Source of the DNA: Cristatella mucedo
Taxonomy: Eukaryota > Bryozoa > Phylactolaemata > Cristatellidae
Direction of reading: 5' to 3'
Length of the DNA: 60,000 nt
NCBI GenBank assembly: GCA_009760855.2
Contig: WPIO01000008.1
Coordinates: 10,375,001 to 10,435,000, forward strand
Positions 1 through 10,605 of the stretch are shown here, in pieces. Position 1 is the stretch's first letter. Every line of letters begins with the position of its first letter. The translations under genes and the position numbers were made by a program. Under the pieces are notes generated by a model. The model did no database searches and was not told the DNA's origin. It saw only the letters and a program-made list of their open reading frames with translations.

Positions 1-66
1 TCGCTCGGTCGTGCATTCAGCTCCTTCGCTCGGCCGTGCATCCAGCTTCTCCGCTCGGTCACGAAC
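1..66 (+). repeat. 25-bp tandem repeat cut by the left window edge
   Basis: About 2.6 units of TCGCTCGGTCGTGCATTCAG plus CTCCT, with C/T differences between units. The array probably continues outside the window. Confidence 0.7.
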
Positions 67-1310
67 GACAAGGCGACAAAGTCGCAAGCTATGAACACAC
101 GAGCATTCCCGGAGAGACGGTGCATCTCGTCGTGCAGCAGGCACGTGACACGAACCTTGGCAATCGTCTTGGAGAATTCGGCTGGTGATGTGAAGAGAGA
201 GCCATACACAGCAGAAGCTTCATAAGAAAGAGGCGAGACGGTGGCACTTGTGCCAACCGGATGACTGGCACATGAGCAAGGCTCAAATGCCTAAGCGAAC
301 GAGCACAACGATGAGCATCACCTGGCTAACAAATACTGCTGGAGAGATCGCGGAGATCGCTGCAGAGCGATCGCGAGGCGACTAAGAGCAGCAAGAAATG
401 AGAGCACGGAGACGCACGGTCCACGGAGCACAGAGAGCAGAGAGCACGCAGAGTTCGCGGCGCGGGTGCACAAAGAGCATGGAGAGCGTGGAAAGCGCGA
501 GCAGTGACGCGAACGGTGCACTACTAGGAGCTTTGTGGTGGAGAGGACGGAGCTCGAGTTGTAATCCCGCACTGCAGCATAGCTCAACGGGGTGCATTGA
601 TGTAGGAAGCAAACTATGCGGGCCACGCTTGTTTCGCTTCAGCGGTTGCGTTGCAGTTTTGTCTCGCCGCCTCACTGCCCAGGGCCAGAGCGTGACCACG
701 GCCCCGCCACATGGTCTGCCTCACAAAGACAGCCGCGATTGAAGTTTGCAGTTGCGGTGCCACGGTTTGCCCAGCTGCAGGACAGCAATGGGGCAGCTCC
801 GAGTTCCCGGGGTCGGCATGCTTTTAGTTACGCTCGGCCACTTAGCCATGTTTAGTAGACTCAATAGATTTCCTGTTCGCTAAGGGGAACACCGGCTCAA
901 AGTAAACGGAGCGGAGGCTGAGCACTGGACAAAGTAAAAGCAGCAGACGAGCGATCAGTAGTCGCGTGAGGGGCAACATACGTCACTGGGTACGGTTGAG
1001 CTCGACTGTGAATCGTGGGTGGACGTGTGAGGATGGCATTTTGCTGACTCGAGGAGCGAATGATACGCTTCGTGCAAGCCCGGTTATGACCTCGATCCTT
1101 CATTCTCGTGAAACCATTACTCCTCGAATTTGAGTCCGTATTACCCGAGCACGCAGGCCTGTCTGCGGCCATCCGCTGCTGCTACCGGGTGGCTGTGGTG
1201 GGTGGGTGGGGGGGGGCTCCCAAAGCTGTAATTCGCAGCCACGTCAACAGCTTCAGCACGCGCGAGGGCGTCTTCAAAGTTGTTCGCCATTAACTTAGTG
1301 CTAGTGGATA
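67..1310. other. No gene recognised; GA-rich part and G-run
   Basis: Frames of about 60-115 codons on both strands have no recognisable domains. 390-520 is rich in GAGCACGGAGA-like degenerate repeats. At 1199-1216 three G-runs separated by single T form a G-quadruplex motif. Confidence 0.5.
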
Positions 1311-1314
1311 AGCA

Positions 1315-1349
<35 letters not shown>

Positions 1350-1475
1350 CGCTCCGCCGCCTCTCCTGTTGTTGCTGCTGCCACAGCCGCCGCCGCTACT
1401 GCTGCTGCTGTTAATCCAGCTGCCCAGCTGCTCCTGCTGGGGGCACTATAGATTATAGATTATAGATTATCGATT
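1311..1475. repeat. (CCG)n, CTG/CCG mix and 7-bp ATAGATT repeats
   Basis: About nine CCG-type units near 1317-1346, then mixed CTG/CCG codon-like repeats to about 1436, then four units of TATAGAT at 1447-1474. Confidence 0.85.
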
Positions 1476-2849
1476 AATGGCCACGCGGCCGATTGCCTCC
1501 CTCCATTCAATGATTGAGTGGAAGTTATAAGTGCAGCACAAGCGGGGAGTATCCGTTGTCACGGGGAGGCAGAGACGTTAGGAGGTTGCCTCGGTGTGCG
1601 CACCGGCCGTAAGCTGCCCCTGTCAACGCCCAAGATTATGACGGCGGGAACAGTTTGAAAAGATTTTTTCAAGAAGTCGCGTTCTCCATACGTCTAACGG
1701 AGCACTCAAGCAGAGAACCGCCCTCAGCGAGGTGACTTTAAATCGAAAGCAGGCGGCGGCCGCTAGTTTGGGCTGCTATCAAATTCACCCGGCTCCGTAA
1801 TCGACACGCAGCATTCGACTTTACAGCTTCGACTGGTTCAAGATTAATTTAAAGATTATTGAGGTATTGAGCAAATCGTTCCCATTGGGTATTGTTGTGA
1901 TTGCAATCAAAAACTCGTTTCTCGGAATGCCGAGGTCTGCATCAATTCTTGATTGATCTCACATGTCGTGAACGCAATGCTTAGAAGTTCTTTTCATGTC
2001 TCGGATTCTACCACATTTGGTGTAACTACGAAGGTAGTTCAAACTTCCTTACTCATGGTGACAGACACCACAGCCACTCCACACTCCGAACCAGTTGCCC
2101 GACGCTGCGTATTGTTGGCGGCGAAGATTGGTTCCGGTGAACCACTCTTTCATATCGGCCGGCTTGCTGCAGCAGTTTCCGCCTGTCGGTGCCCTCGGGT
2201 CCGCTGCGGACAATGAATCAGCTCTTCTATTCTTTCGCTAGAGACCGTTGGCTATAGAAGCCTCCACCCTCCACGCTCGTAGACTGCGAAGCTTGCACTT
2301 CCACGATTCTGGTCGCAACGACATCTCTCCCTCAATCGACTCCCGTGCGTCCTGTCCAGCAGCAGCAGCTACTTCCTGTGCAGGTACTTCCATCCTACTC
2401 GCCTCGTCGTCGACTGCAGCTTCTCGACGAAGCTTTGCCTCTCACTTTCGTTTTGTTGCGTACGATGACGTCTGCATTCTGCTGTCGGGCGCTTGATCAT
2501 AACTATTCGATCAGAGGGCGCCAAAATGGGCGCCTAATACTGGCAGGGGCGCCATCTGCGTGGCTCGTACCCGGGCGGCGCGCAAAATCCTAGTAAAGCC
2601 ACTGCTCTAGCGTAACACCCGCTCATTCCATTTGGCTTTGTAGAGTAACAGAAGAGAGAGGGGAAGCTTGAGACAGGCGAGACAACTTCGGCGGCGAGCT
2701 GCAGACTGCTGCTAGGCTCGATGGTGATAACAAACTGGCTCGCTCAAATTAGGCAGCAAAAAAGTCTAGATTCGGCAACGCTAAGAGACGTAGAGGATGA
2801 GGTGTCTCTCAGAGATATCATCCATTCCCATGAAGCCGTGAACAGTATT
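1476..2849. other. No gene or known repeat recognised
   Basis: Mixed-composition DNA. Frames of 60-90 codons show no domain. 2340-2600 is somewhat CpG-rich. Confidence 0.4.
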
Positions 2850-3030
2850 AATAAAACTAGGTCGTTTGCATGGCGCCCTAAGAGAACTGACTCTCTATCC
2901 CGACGCTTTACAGCTTGCTGCAAGCGATGCCATGCCTGAGGGTTAATGGAAGGCGGCAATGTATCTTGCTTAGACAAGCAAGAAAACACGTGGGGAACTA
3001 TCATGCTGACCAGCATACGAAAGCATGCAG
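2850..3030 (-). mobile_element. LINE 3' tail fragment
   Basis: GCGCCCTAAGAGAACTGACT and CGACGCTTTACAGCTTGCTG match the common 3' end; the following bases resemble the segment upstream of the tail in the 32.9 kb copy. AATAA at 2850 replaces the usual terminal repeat. Confidence 0.55.
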
Positions 3031-3049
3031 GATTAAATGGGAATAACAT

Positions 3050-3125
3050 TCATTTTATATAGCACCCTTAGATAACTTCGAGCTCACGACTTCGGTGTTT
3101 AGAGCGAGCAGCGTAACTCTGGGTC
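3050..3125 (-). mobile_element. SINE family A remnant
   Basis: The minus strand shows CTCGCTCTAAACACCGAAGT, GTGAGCTCGAAG at the box B position and GGGTGCTATATAAAATGAAT. The middle part is deleted. Confidence 0.5.
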
Positions 3126-3249
3126 AAATCAGGGCGGCGAGCAGACACTAATGGTTATGGATCGTACGATCCTTGGTTGGTAAAAAGTGCTGAATCATTC
3201 ACGGGTTAGCATGCAAAGCACAGGAACAAAGCATTCAAGTCCATTGTGC

Positions 3250-3405
3250 CGAGCTGGTTTGGTCTAGCGGTTAAGGTGCTCGCCCCGACCAAGGTCTGAC
3301 TGAGGTCGTGGGCTCGAGCTCCGAGGCATATGTGAAGCGCCTGAATAGAGATTAAGTTCCCTTGGGGCGCTATATAAATGAATTATATATATATATATAT
3401 ATATT
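3250..3405 (+). mobile_element. SINE family A, best-preserved copy
   Basis: A tRNA-like head with box A (TGGTCTAGCGG at 3260-3270) and box B (GGCTCGAGCTC near 3311-3321) is followed by AAGCGCCTGAATAGAGATTA and GGGCGCTATATAAATGAATT, then (AT)n. The part after the head resembles the LINE 3' end. Transcription by RNA polymerase III is expected for this type. Confidence 0.85.
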
Positions 3406-3929
3406 TCCGCGCAGGCAGAGCGAACTGGAACAGATTCGTTTTTAGCTGCGACCTCAGCCAGCAAAGTCACGGCAGGTGGTGACAGGAGCCAGTAGCTAGC
3501 TCCTGATTCAGGTGCATGCGAGCGAAAGACACCAAAATATTTCAATTGAGTGTGAGAAACGACGATACGACCGGAAGTAGCGCAGTAGCGGCGGGCGAGA
3601 GCACGTGACTGGGAGAGCAAAGAGGTCAAGGATACGCAAACGAGTGGTGCTAGCGAGCGAGTGGCGGAACTCGTGTCGGTGAGTCATCCCGGCGTGTAGT
3701 GGTGAGCTGGACTTCCGCCCCGTGGTGCATCCAGCACGTACGTCTAGCAGAACTCCTCCGCAGGCCCGTCGGCCGTTGTTCACCGGGACTTTATCTGCTC
3801 TCTTTCCTCCCTGCCGCATTCTCTTTCCGCTAGAATCTCCGTCCCCAGATCCATTCGTATTTGCTCCTCTAATGTATCTCCGCCCGACTGATCGATACTA
3901 TTTACTAAGTTTAACGTAATGCATCATAT
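3384..3929. other. (AT)n after SINE A, then unassigned DNA
   Basis: A short (AT)n run at 3384-3403, followed by about 500 bases in which short frames have no recognisable protein features. Confidence 0.4.
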
Positions 3930-4215
3930 CTCCGTCCGTAATGCCGCAAAGCCACCAGAGCTTAAAGGGTGTTAAGTGGGTGCATTTTTCTATAGCGAAC
4001 CCAAGCCTACGCGGCTATCGGCACGCATACCTTAGCTGGCAGACTCCATCTCACGCAACAAAGAGCATGTAAGAAGGATAGCTGAGTCAGGAGGGTGGTT
4101 GAGGAAGTAAGCAGCATTGAAGTTGCAGCACAGGACGGATAAGATAAGGATGTGCCAGAGTCGGCAGCGGAGAAGAAAACTTCTTTGTATTAGTATTGTG
4201 GCGGTGAGTTCCAAA
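3930..4215 (-). mobile_element. Repeat family C copy, diverged
   Basis: Shares CTACGCGGCTATCGGCACGC, CTCACGCAACAAAGAGCATG and GAGTCAGGAGGGTGGTTGAG with the other copies. Confidence 0.6.
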
Positions 4216-4515
4216 GCTCAGGATATTCAGAGCAATAGCTTCATCAGCCAACGGTCTTAAAGTGAAAGAATGGATCAGTTAATTCATTTGTCGTGAGTTG
4301 ATCTGAGGGCACTCACTGGAAGGTTAAAACTATTCCAGCAGCTCAGCAATTTATACAGAAGCCCAGCCATACGGAGACTTGTTTGCTCTGTATTCGTTCA
4401 ACCGCAAGCCTACCAGCTGAATTGCTCGTTCCCCGATCGCTGCTCACCGCGTGTCGTCTCTTCACTTCTCGTCTCTTCCATTTTCATCCAAGTTTCTTTT
4501 ATTCTCGCCTCTCGT

Positions 4516-4672
4516 CCTTCCTACATCTATCACCAACGTCAGTACGTCTTGCCTACATCTATCACCTACGTCAGTACGTCTTTCCTACATCTACGTCACC
4601 TACGTCAGTACGTCTTGCCTACATCTACGTCACCTACGTCAGTACGTCTTTCCTACATCACGTCACCTACCA
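4516..4672 (+). repeat. Minisatellite rich in TACGTCAGTACGTC
   Basis: About four to five units of 30-36 bases built from CTACATCTA, CGTCACC and TACGTCAGTACGTCTT; some units differ by one TACGTCACC insertion. It is followed by unit-like decay to 4680. Not a CRISPR array, because the spacers are not unique. Confidence 0.85.
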
Positions 4673-4724
4673 CCTACCGCAAGTGTTCCTCAGCCGCACA
4701 ATGCGATAGCCAGAAGAAAACCTA

Positions 4725-5545
4725 GCGTCATTCAAAAGCTTGTATTCCAAAGCCTCGAAAGGCTTGGAAAGCAAATTTGGCTCCCGTGGCCTCTACTAAG
4801 ACTCTGTGCGTCCTGTTGCGTAGTGACATTTCACTAGATTTCCTCAGCAGCTTCGCAGTCAAGTGCCTACATGCACCTATGTACCGTTGAGAAAATTCGG
4901 GCAGTTTGAGTAACCATGCCATAGCCAAGCTGGTCCATGCATTCGCATCAGCTCACCTATACTTTTGTGTCTCGCTACTTGTAAGTCTTCCGGCCTGTGA
5001 AATTAGACGCTCGCGATCGCTACCCAACTCGTCAACTGGGCTCGTCTATCGTGAACGTCACACCTGCCAAACTAAAGCACCTCATACCGATCTGCACTGA
5101 TATCCCAGTAATAGCATACCGGCGTTTAGGTTCAGCCACTCACCTTCAGACACTTCATTCTCTTACTCCAGCCTGCCTCGCGGAATAGCGTCCTAGTCAG
5201 TCTTCCCATCACACTACTCGCTCTTCGTATTTTGATAGTTTGGTTGCGCCACTAACGAGCCACAAAGCCTTTAGAGAACGTGCCTTCAGTTCATATAACC
5301 CCAAGTCTTTAGAACTCACTACCGACTGACGGCACATCATTCCCTAACAACAAATGTAAAGCGCCTAGAAAAAGATTGAGTTCTCTGAGGGCGCTTTATC
5401 AAGTGCATTATTATTGTTATTGACATTACGGCATTTAAGAAGAGACTAAAATCTCAACTGCTACCCAGGGTCTTTGCTAAGTCTTTGTGAGTTTCCTTTG
5501 CGTGCTTGTACTGAAGCTGCTTACGGAATAACGACCTGATTGATA
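4725..5545 (+). mobile_element. LINE 3' part with a nested same-sense tail
   Basis: Shows the CSVIQKL...LERL-like end of the polymerase, a degenerate HAFASAHLYFC segment (RLDFCNS region), SLTPACLAE, and RAFSSYNPKSLEL followed by TAFKKRLKSQLL. Between the last two blocks lies a separate LINE tail at about 5340-5425. Many stops. Confidence 0.6.
5340..5425 (+). mobile_element. LINE 3' tail nested in the 4.7-5.5 kb LINE
   Basis: AAATGTAAAGCGCCTAGAAA through GCGCTTTATCAAGTGC and ending (ATT)n, in the same orientation as its host and splitting the host's conserved C-terminal region. Confidence 0.65.
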
Positions 5546-7009
5546 CGCGCTTCCTCTCTGGTAGATTCCTAGCGCTTAGAGAGATAGAAAGCGAGAGAGA
5601 GAGAGAGTTTCTCTGGAGTCCGGAGGAGTATCTCTCTTCCTCCGAACTCCAAAGGCTTTAGCCGCTACCGCGATTCACCGCACACCACCACCCACCGACA
5701 AATGTTCCGTTCGTGGAGGTGCTATCATGCAATCGCGCCGAAGTTGGTCGGCCGATGGCCTGCTTTATTGAAAACGCAACGCCAGCTGGAGGAATAAACG
5801 GAATCGTTTCCCTTGTTTCTATCGCTGCTTACGATGCTACGGTGACCAGATAAATGTGCGAAAGACAAATGCACGACGATAAATTTGAGACGTCATAACC
5901 GCGTTGTCATAACTATGCAGATGAATTCACGCGATCGATAAAAACATGATGAAAATGGAAATCTAATGATGCCATAAGTAGCACATAAATCTGCCCATTG
6001 AAATATCATATCAAGTCTTAATTAAACTATTCAACTAAAATGCCAATATTATGAGACACTGCGTGCAAATAGTCCTTAAAATCATGACTATTATATGTTG
6101 GAAGAATTGCGGCAAGGCACCTGGATAGTTAAACGCATTTAGACTTGCTGGCTGCCTGACTACAAATTCTGCTATTTCTGTCAAGTCTTGTTCACGACGG
6201 AAATGGTTGACCAATGTGTAAATGGTAGGATGATGACACGCCAATGACAATTGGGACGCTTTATGCTAACCTTCGATTGACTTATTTGTTCCAGGCAGTC
6301 CATCAGCGTTCTCGCATTTTCCACGTGGTGATCGGAGACAATAAAATAGCGCGTTGATTGCGTCTCAAACGACCAAAGCAATTATCTTTTCAGTTAATAT
6401 AAACACTCGCGAGATTGTCGGGTTTACTCTAGTTCAGTTCGCCGAAAGCAGCACCGACATCTTTCGGTGAAACGAAGCTCAGTGCAATTAGTATCTTTGA
6501 GTACAATTCAACGTTCTTGTCGTCGCTGTAGACATTAGATCGACCTTCATTTTGTATTCGACACCACAAAGATTGGTCAAGATGAAAAAGGCAACCGATT
6601 ATCGTAACACTTGTACATAAAATGGCAATTCAATGCATAAAATGACAGTGCATTCCTAGTTGCCATTTCAAAATTAATCAGAACGCTGGTTGGTGTCAGT
6701 GATGGTTGCAGCTCTAGCTATGTCCGGAAAACCCGCTCACGTCAATCTACGTTTTAGTTGTCATGAGCATATATATTACTTCAATCGATCGATTTTCATT
6801 TAAAGCTCAAATCGTTATTACTAACTATTATAGCTTAACCTAATATTGCAGAATTTAGTTTTGTTTTACTGATTTTATTGGCGACTATTTTTGACAATCA
6901 ACTAGCAATATTTTCGGCGTGCAGTTGTCCATCGCGATTTTGTCGGCGCGCATTTGCCATTAACAACTTTTGTCGGTGAACCCGACGCTACACCCACGCC
7001 CCGATGTGA
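5546..7009. other. AT-rich region upstream of the ankyrin gene
   Basis: A short (GA)n at 5594-5608, otherwise unique AT-rich sequence with no long frames. Any ankyrin-gene promoter should lie at its right end; no TATA or other motif could be fixed. Confidence 0.4.
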
Positions 7010-7075
7010 CGCCAAGCGCGCTGCAGCACTGCGACGGACGTTCGAGGCTTCAGCAAACCCCCCCCCCGCTCCCTA

Positions 7076-8011
7076 ATGCCGTCTAAAGCCGTCGCCATCG
7101 ATCTCTCGCGCGCAGGCGTCCTGGAGTGGGCGATCAAGCTGGAGCGCGTCGATCAGGTCAGGGTCCTTCTCGACGAGGCGCTGGTCGACTACAATCTGGC
7201 GCAGCGTGACCGCGACGGCTACACGGCGCTCCATTACGCCGCCATGTCGGGAAACATCGAGATCGCCCAGCTCGTCACGGACGCCTACAGAAGGCAGAGC
7301 GTCGGCGTCGACGTGACGGACTCGATGGGGCTGACGCCTCTCATGCACGCGCAGCGGCTGGCGTACGCCGACATCGTGGCCGTCCTCAAGCGGGCCGGCG
7401 GCAACGCGGGCCGCTCCGACTTCACGTACCACCTGAACACGCGCGATTGGGAACGCCGCGGCAAAGCCGAGCAGCTCGTTGCCAGGCAACGTGCGGCGCT
7501 CAAGGAAATATCGCGCCTGAAAATTGTGGGCAAGCTGAGCGAGGCGGCCAGAAATTTGCTGCAATTGCGCCTGGATGGAGGAGCCGCCACCGCCGCCGCC
7601 GCGTCTCAGCCGCCGCCGCCGGTCGCGGCAGCAGCTGGCTACGGCGGCGCCGGCTGGCGAACTCTGCCGCTCGACGGGCTGAGCGCGCCCGCTGGCGAAC
7701 TCGACGCGACGCTCAGCCCAAAGGCGAGCAGCAGCGGCTGCGGCGGCGTCCATCTTCTGGCCAGCAGCTGGCCGCACGCGCGACTGGCGCGAGGGGCCAG
7801 CCGTCGCAGCCTGGCCAGCGACTCCTCGGGCTGCGCGGAGCCGCCGTCGGCGACTGCGATCGGTGAGCTGCCCGCCATACTGGAAGCGTACGGCTGGCAA
7901 AAGACGGACTCCTACCGAAGCCCGGCTGTCGTCACCCTCGTGACCTCGACGTCGCGGCGGCCCAAGTCGCCTCCGAAAGTCGCCGCCGTCGCCGTCGCCG
8001 CCGCCGCCTCC

Positions 8012-8042
<31 letters not shown>

Positions 8043-8227
8043 GCTCCAAGACGCAAGGGAGCAGAGGCGGTGGCATCGACGCCGCCGCAGGCCGAAGGAA
8101 TGCGCTCGGCGGCGGCGGCGACGAGTTTCGACCTCGGCTGCCGTCGCTAAGCGAGCAGCCGGAGCGTCAGCCCGTCTTAATCAGACCGGCTGCGGCGGCA
8201 GCCGAACCGGTGCGCGCGGACGCGTAG
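7076..8227 (+). CDS. Ankyrin-repeat protein, single-exon gene, 383 aa
   Basis: An uninterrupted 383-codon reading frame. The start is the first ATG after an in-frame TGA at 7007-7009. Residues 44-72 (DRDGYTALHYAAMSGN...) and 81-109 (DSMGLTPLMHAQRL...) fit the ankyrin pattern G-TPLH-AA..G; residues 12-35 may be a degenerate first repeat. Ankyrin repeats bind protein partners, so an adaptor role is likely; no catalytic motif is visible. Residues 128-165 are charged and probably helical. Residues 168-190 and 303-322 are Ala/Pro-rich runs made by GCC/GCG codons. A short conserved-looking motif, LPAILEAYGWQKTDSYR, lies at 265-281. There is no signal peptide or membrane segment. Third positions are almost all G or C, unlike the AT-rich DNA just upstream. 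A poly(A) signal follows 345 bases after the stop. I do not recognise the exact orthologue. It could be one large exon of a longer gene, but the flanking stops and poly(A) signal favour a complete gene. Confidence 0.8.
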
Positions 8228-8572
8228 CCGCGCCACCGCCACCCATGGGCACCGCCGCCGATTCACCCCTGCGCACGATCCTCTACGCTGCCTCCGTTCT
8301 ATTGCGGGCGTTCTCCACGGTGCACACGCCGTGGCGCGACCGGCGCAGCGCTCTCCCGGCGGCGGCCTCCGTAGCCGTCGGCGAAATCGGTCGGAGCGCG
8401 GCGCAGCCTAGGCTCAGGCAACCAGCGAATGACTGTTTTACCTGTAGCCGGACAATGCTAATCAAAGCGAAACCCGGCGCTGCCGGCGCTGCTGGAGCTG
8501 TTGCTGCGGCGGCGGCGGCAGCGGCGCTTCGGTCGTGCTCCGCAGCGGATATATGCAATCAGCGAATGCCTG
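8228..8572 (+). other. Probable 3' UTR of the ankyrin gene
   Basis: GC-rich tail between the stop codon and the AATAAA signal, with GCG/GCC-rich runs near 8500-8530. Short frames here have no recognisable protein features. Confidence 0.45.
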
Positions 8573-8578
8573 AATAAA
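8573..8578 (+). terminator. Poly(A) signal AATAAA of the ankyrin gene
   Basis: A canonical AATAAA lies 345 bases downstream of the ankyrin stop codon. Between them is a GC-rich stretch that changes to AT-rich DNA right after the signal, as expected at the end of a 3' UTR. The exact cleavage site cannot be read from the sequence. Confidence 0.6.
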
Positions 8579-8689
8579 TTCAAATGACGTCGCTATATAC
8601 TAACTTCAGTTAGCCCACTGTTGCATATAAACAACAATTGACAACATACTTAGGTAGTGAGCTTAAAATACTCTCACCAGTTGATTTAG

Positions 8690-9541
8690 GTTTAATCTTC
8701 CAAAGTGACTTTCACTTGACGACCACATCGTTAGCTCTACAGTCAAGTCTGCCCACTGCCAGTTAGGTAAAATTGCTGTAAAGTTTGGACGTGCTTGGAT
8801 ACAGACACTACATCCAAATTGGTCCTTGAATTTGTGAAATCCGGTCTCGACCTCTGTAACTCACATCTTAATAATAATAATAATGCACTTGATAAAGCGC
8901 CCTCAGAGAACTCAGTCTCTTTCTAGGCGCTTTACATTTGCTGCAAAGGGAAATGCAATTCAATGGTGAGTAATAGCATGCTTGATAAACAAACAACATT
9001 TTGCTGGTCTGTCGGCTTGTGCAATCATACGCAGTTACAGTTAGTGCAAATCTCTGCAGTCAGGCTTGTCTGTTGTGAGAGTCAAACCTACCACATCATC
9101 ATCACCTCTTTCTTTATCAGCTCGCCGACCTGCACTGGCTCCCAATCAAGCGCTCTGGATACAGGTAGTTTCACTCGCTAGCACCAGCCTTGACCTATAC
9201 TTGGCCTCCTTTCTCCTTATCCAGTCAAGTGCTATCGCACCTGCATCCGCTCCTCAGCATCGAGTCATCTCGCCGCTACGCGAGCTAAACTGAAACCTTT
9301 AGGTGATCGATTCAACGCATGTTACTGGACGTAGATCTACTAGCAGGCGGCCGTGCGTATCTTCACGCTTGCTTCATTCAGGATGCTCGCCTAAGCTTGC
9401 CTACGTATTAGCGGCAGCATGCTTGCCACCTTGCACGTGACGAACCTCGTGTTTATCGATTCTCTTGCTGCAAATCTCAAAGCGCCTGCATAGAGATTGA
9501 GCTCTTTTAGGGCCTATAAAACGACCTAGTATTATTGTTAT
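8690..9541 (+). mobile_element. LINE 3' part, interrupted by an antisense LINE tail
   Basis: On the plus strand it encodes LDDHIVSSTVKSA, then after a frameshift ACLDTDTTSKLVLEFV...GLDLCNS. The frame is cut at about 8868 and resumes at about 9002 with sequence equivalent to the QLVQNSVAKLV region. The 3' tail with ATT repeats is at 9477-9541. Several stops show decay. Confidence 0.75.
8868..9001 (-). mobile_element. LINE 3' tail inserted into a LINE (antisense)
   Basis: Starts with (AATA/ATA)n, then GCACTTGATAAAGCGCCCTC and the rest of the LINE 3' end, in the opposite orientation to the host LINE. Host sequence matches directly across it (CTTA before, CTGG after), so little or no host sequence was lost. 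Confidence 0.75.
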
Positions 9542-9660
9542 TACATAACCATCAACATCGTCGGATCGTCGGTGCGCTTGCGTATGCCGATGATTCCAGA
9601 TTACATGAGGGTTACGGCCTCGGCAATCAGCGGAGGTCCTGCAGACGTCTCCACTCACCC

Positions 9661-9661
9661 T

Positions 9662-9725
<64 letters not shown>

Positions 9726-9850
9726 CGCACAAACACACACACACACGCTCGCACAAACACACACAAACACGCACACAGAGACACACACACACACACACAC
9801 ACACACACAACACACACACACACACACACACACACAACACACACATACAC
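9661..9850 (+). repeat. (CA)n array with CGCTCGCACAAACA interruptions
   Basis: About 30 pure CA units at 9662-9721, then two interrupted segments and two more CA blocks. Confidence 0.97.
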
Positions 9851-9966
9851 GCCCGGGAAAGCTAAAAATAGCAGCCAGCGCATCGATTTCCCGGTCTAAA
9901 GTCCGACTGCTAGTCCGGCGGTGCCGGGGCTAGGAGGCAGCCCCGGAGAGCAAAGGTCATCGAGGT

Positions 9967-10118
9967 CAGCTCATTCAACGGCCTTGTTTATATAGCGCCA
10001 CGAGAGCCTCGGCGGCTGCCACTCCGTTCGAATTAAGGAATAAAAGAGCGCCTGCTACAGGACGCGAACCCGCGACCTGTAGCAGCAAAGCGCGAACACC
10101 CATACCCGGTCCCAAGCG
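9967..10118 (-). mobile_element. SINE family B copy
   Basis: Box B GCGGGTTCGCGTCC, body AGTGGCAGCCGCCGAGGCTC and end GCGCTATATAAACAAGGCCG on the minus strand. Confidence 0.65.
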
Positions 10119-10189
10119 TTTGGTTTTGCTCGGCGCCAGGTGTGAAAACATGGCGGCTCCAGACACGTGCGCTCGGGCACGACAAAATA

Positions 10190-10605
10190 GTAATAAGGAT
10201 AATACGTTTGTATAACACCCTTAGAGAACTGAATCTCTTTCTGGGCACTTTACAGATCCAGTATAGACAGCACTACCAAATGATTACTAGTAACATCCAC
10301 GAGCAGCAGGCATAGTGTACGCAGGTACGTGCGCACAAAGAACGAATCGCACAGACCCACCAAACCATGTAATAAACAGGTGCGTTTTAAGCTTCTTTTT
10401 AAGTGTCGTAATATCAGAGGAAGGTGTTACGTACGTCAGTATTGAGTTCCGGGCTTTGGGAGCATAGGAGCTGAAGGCACGGTCTCCAACAGTTTTGAGG
10501 CTCTTACGAGGTATGGCCAAACAATACATTGGCTGCATCTTGTTTATTGAAGCCACCCGCTGCCGGTTTCTCAAAAAGCGTGCCAGCTCGTCTTTAGACA
10601 TCCAT
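10190..10605 (-). mobile_element. LINE 3' part (C-terminal polymerase end and tail)
   Basis: The minus strand encodes SLKTVGDRAFSSYAPKARNS and TLKKKLKTHLFITWFGGS, the conserved C-terminal end of the LINE polymerase, followed by the 3' segment at 10200-10260. Confidence 0.75.

Noticed and set aside
3250-3330. Possible functional tRNA gene
   Set aside because: Box A and box B are present, but the sequence recurs with the same non-tRNA tail at many places and does not fold as a clean cloverleaf, so it is a SINE head.
7073-8056. A 327-codon open frame antisense to the ankyrin gene
   Set aside because: It exists because the GC-rich codons of the sense gene leave few stops on the other strand. 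It is Gly/Arg/Ala-rich with no domain.
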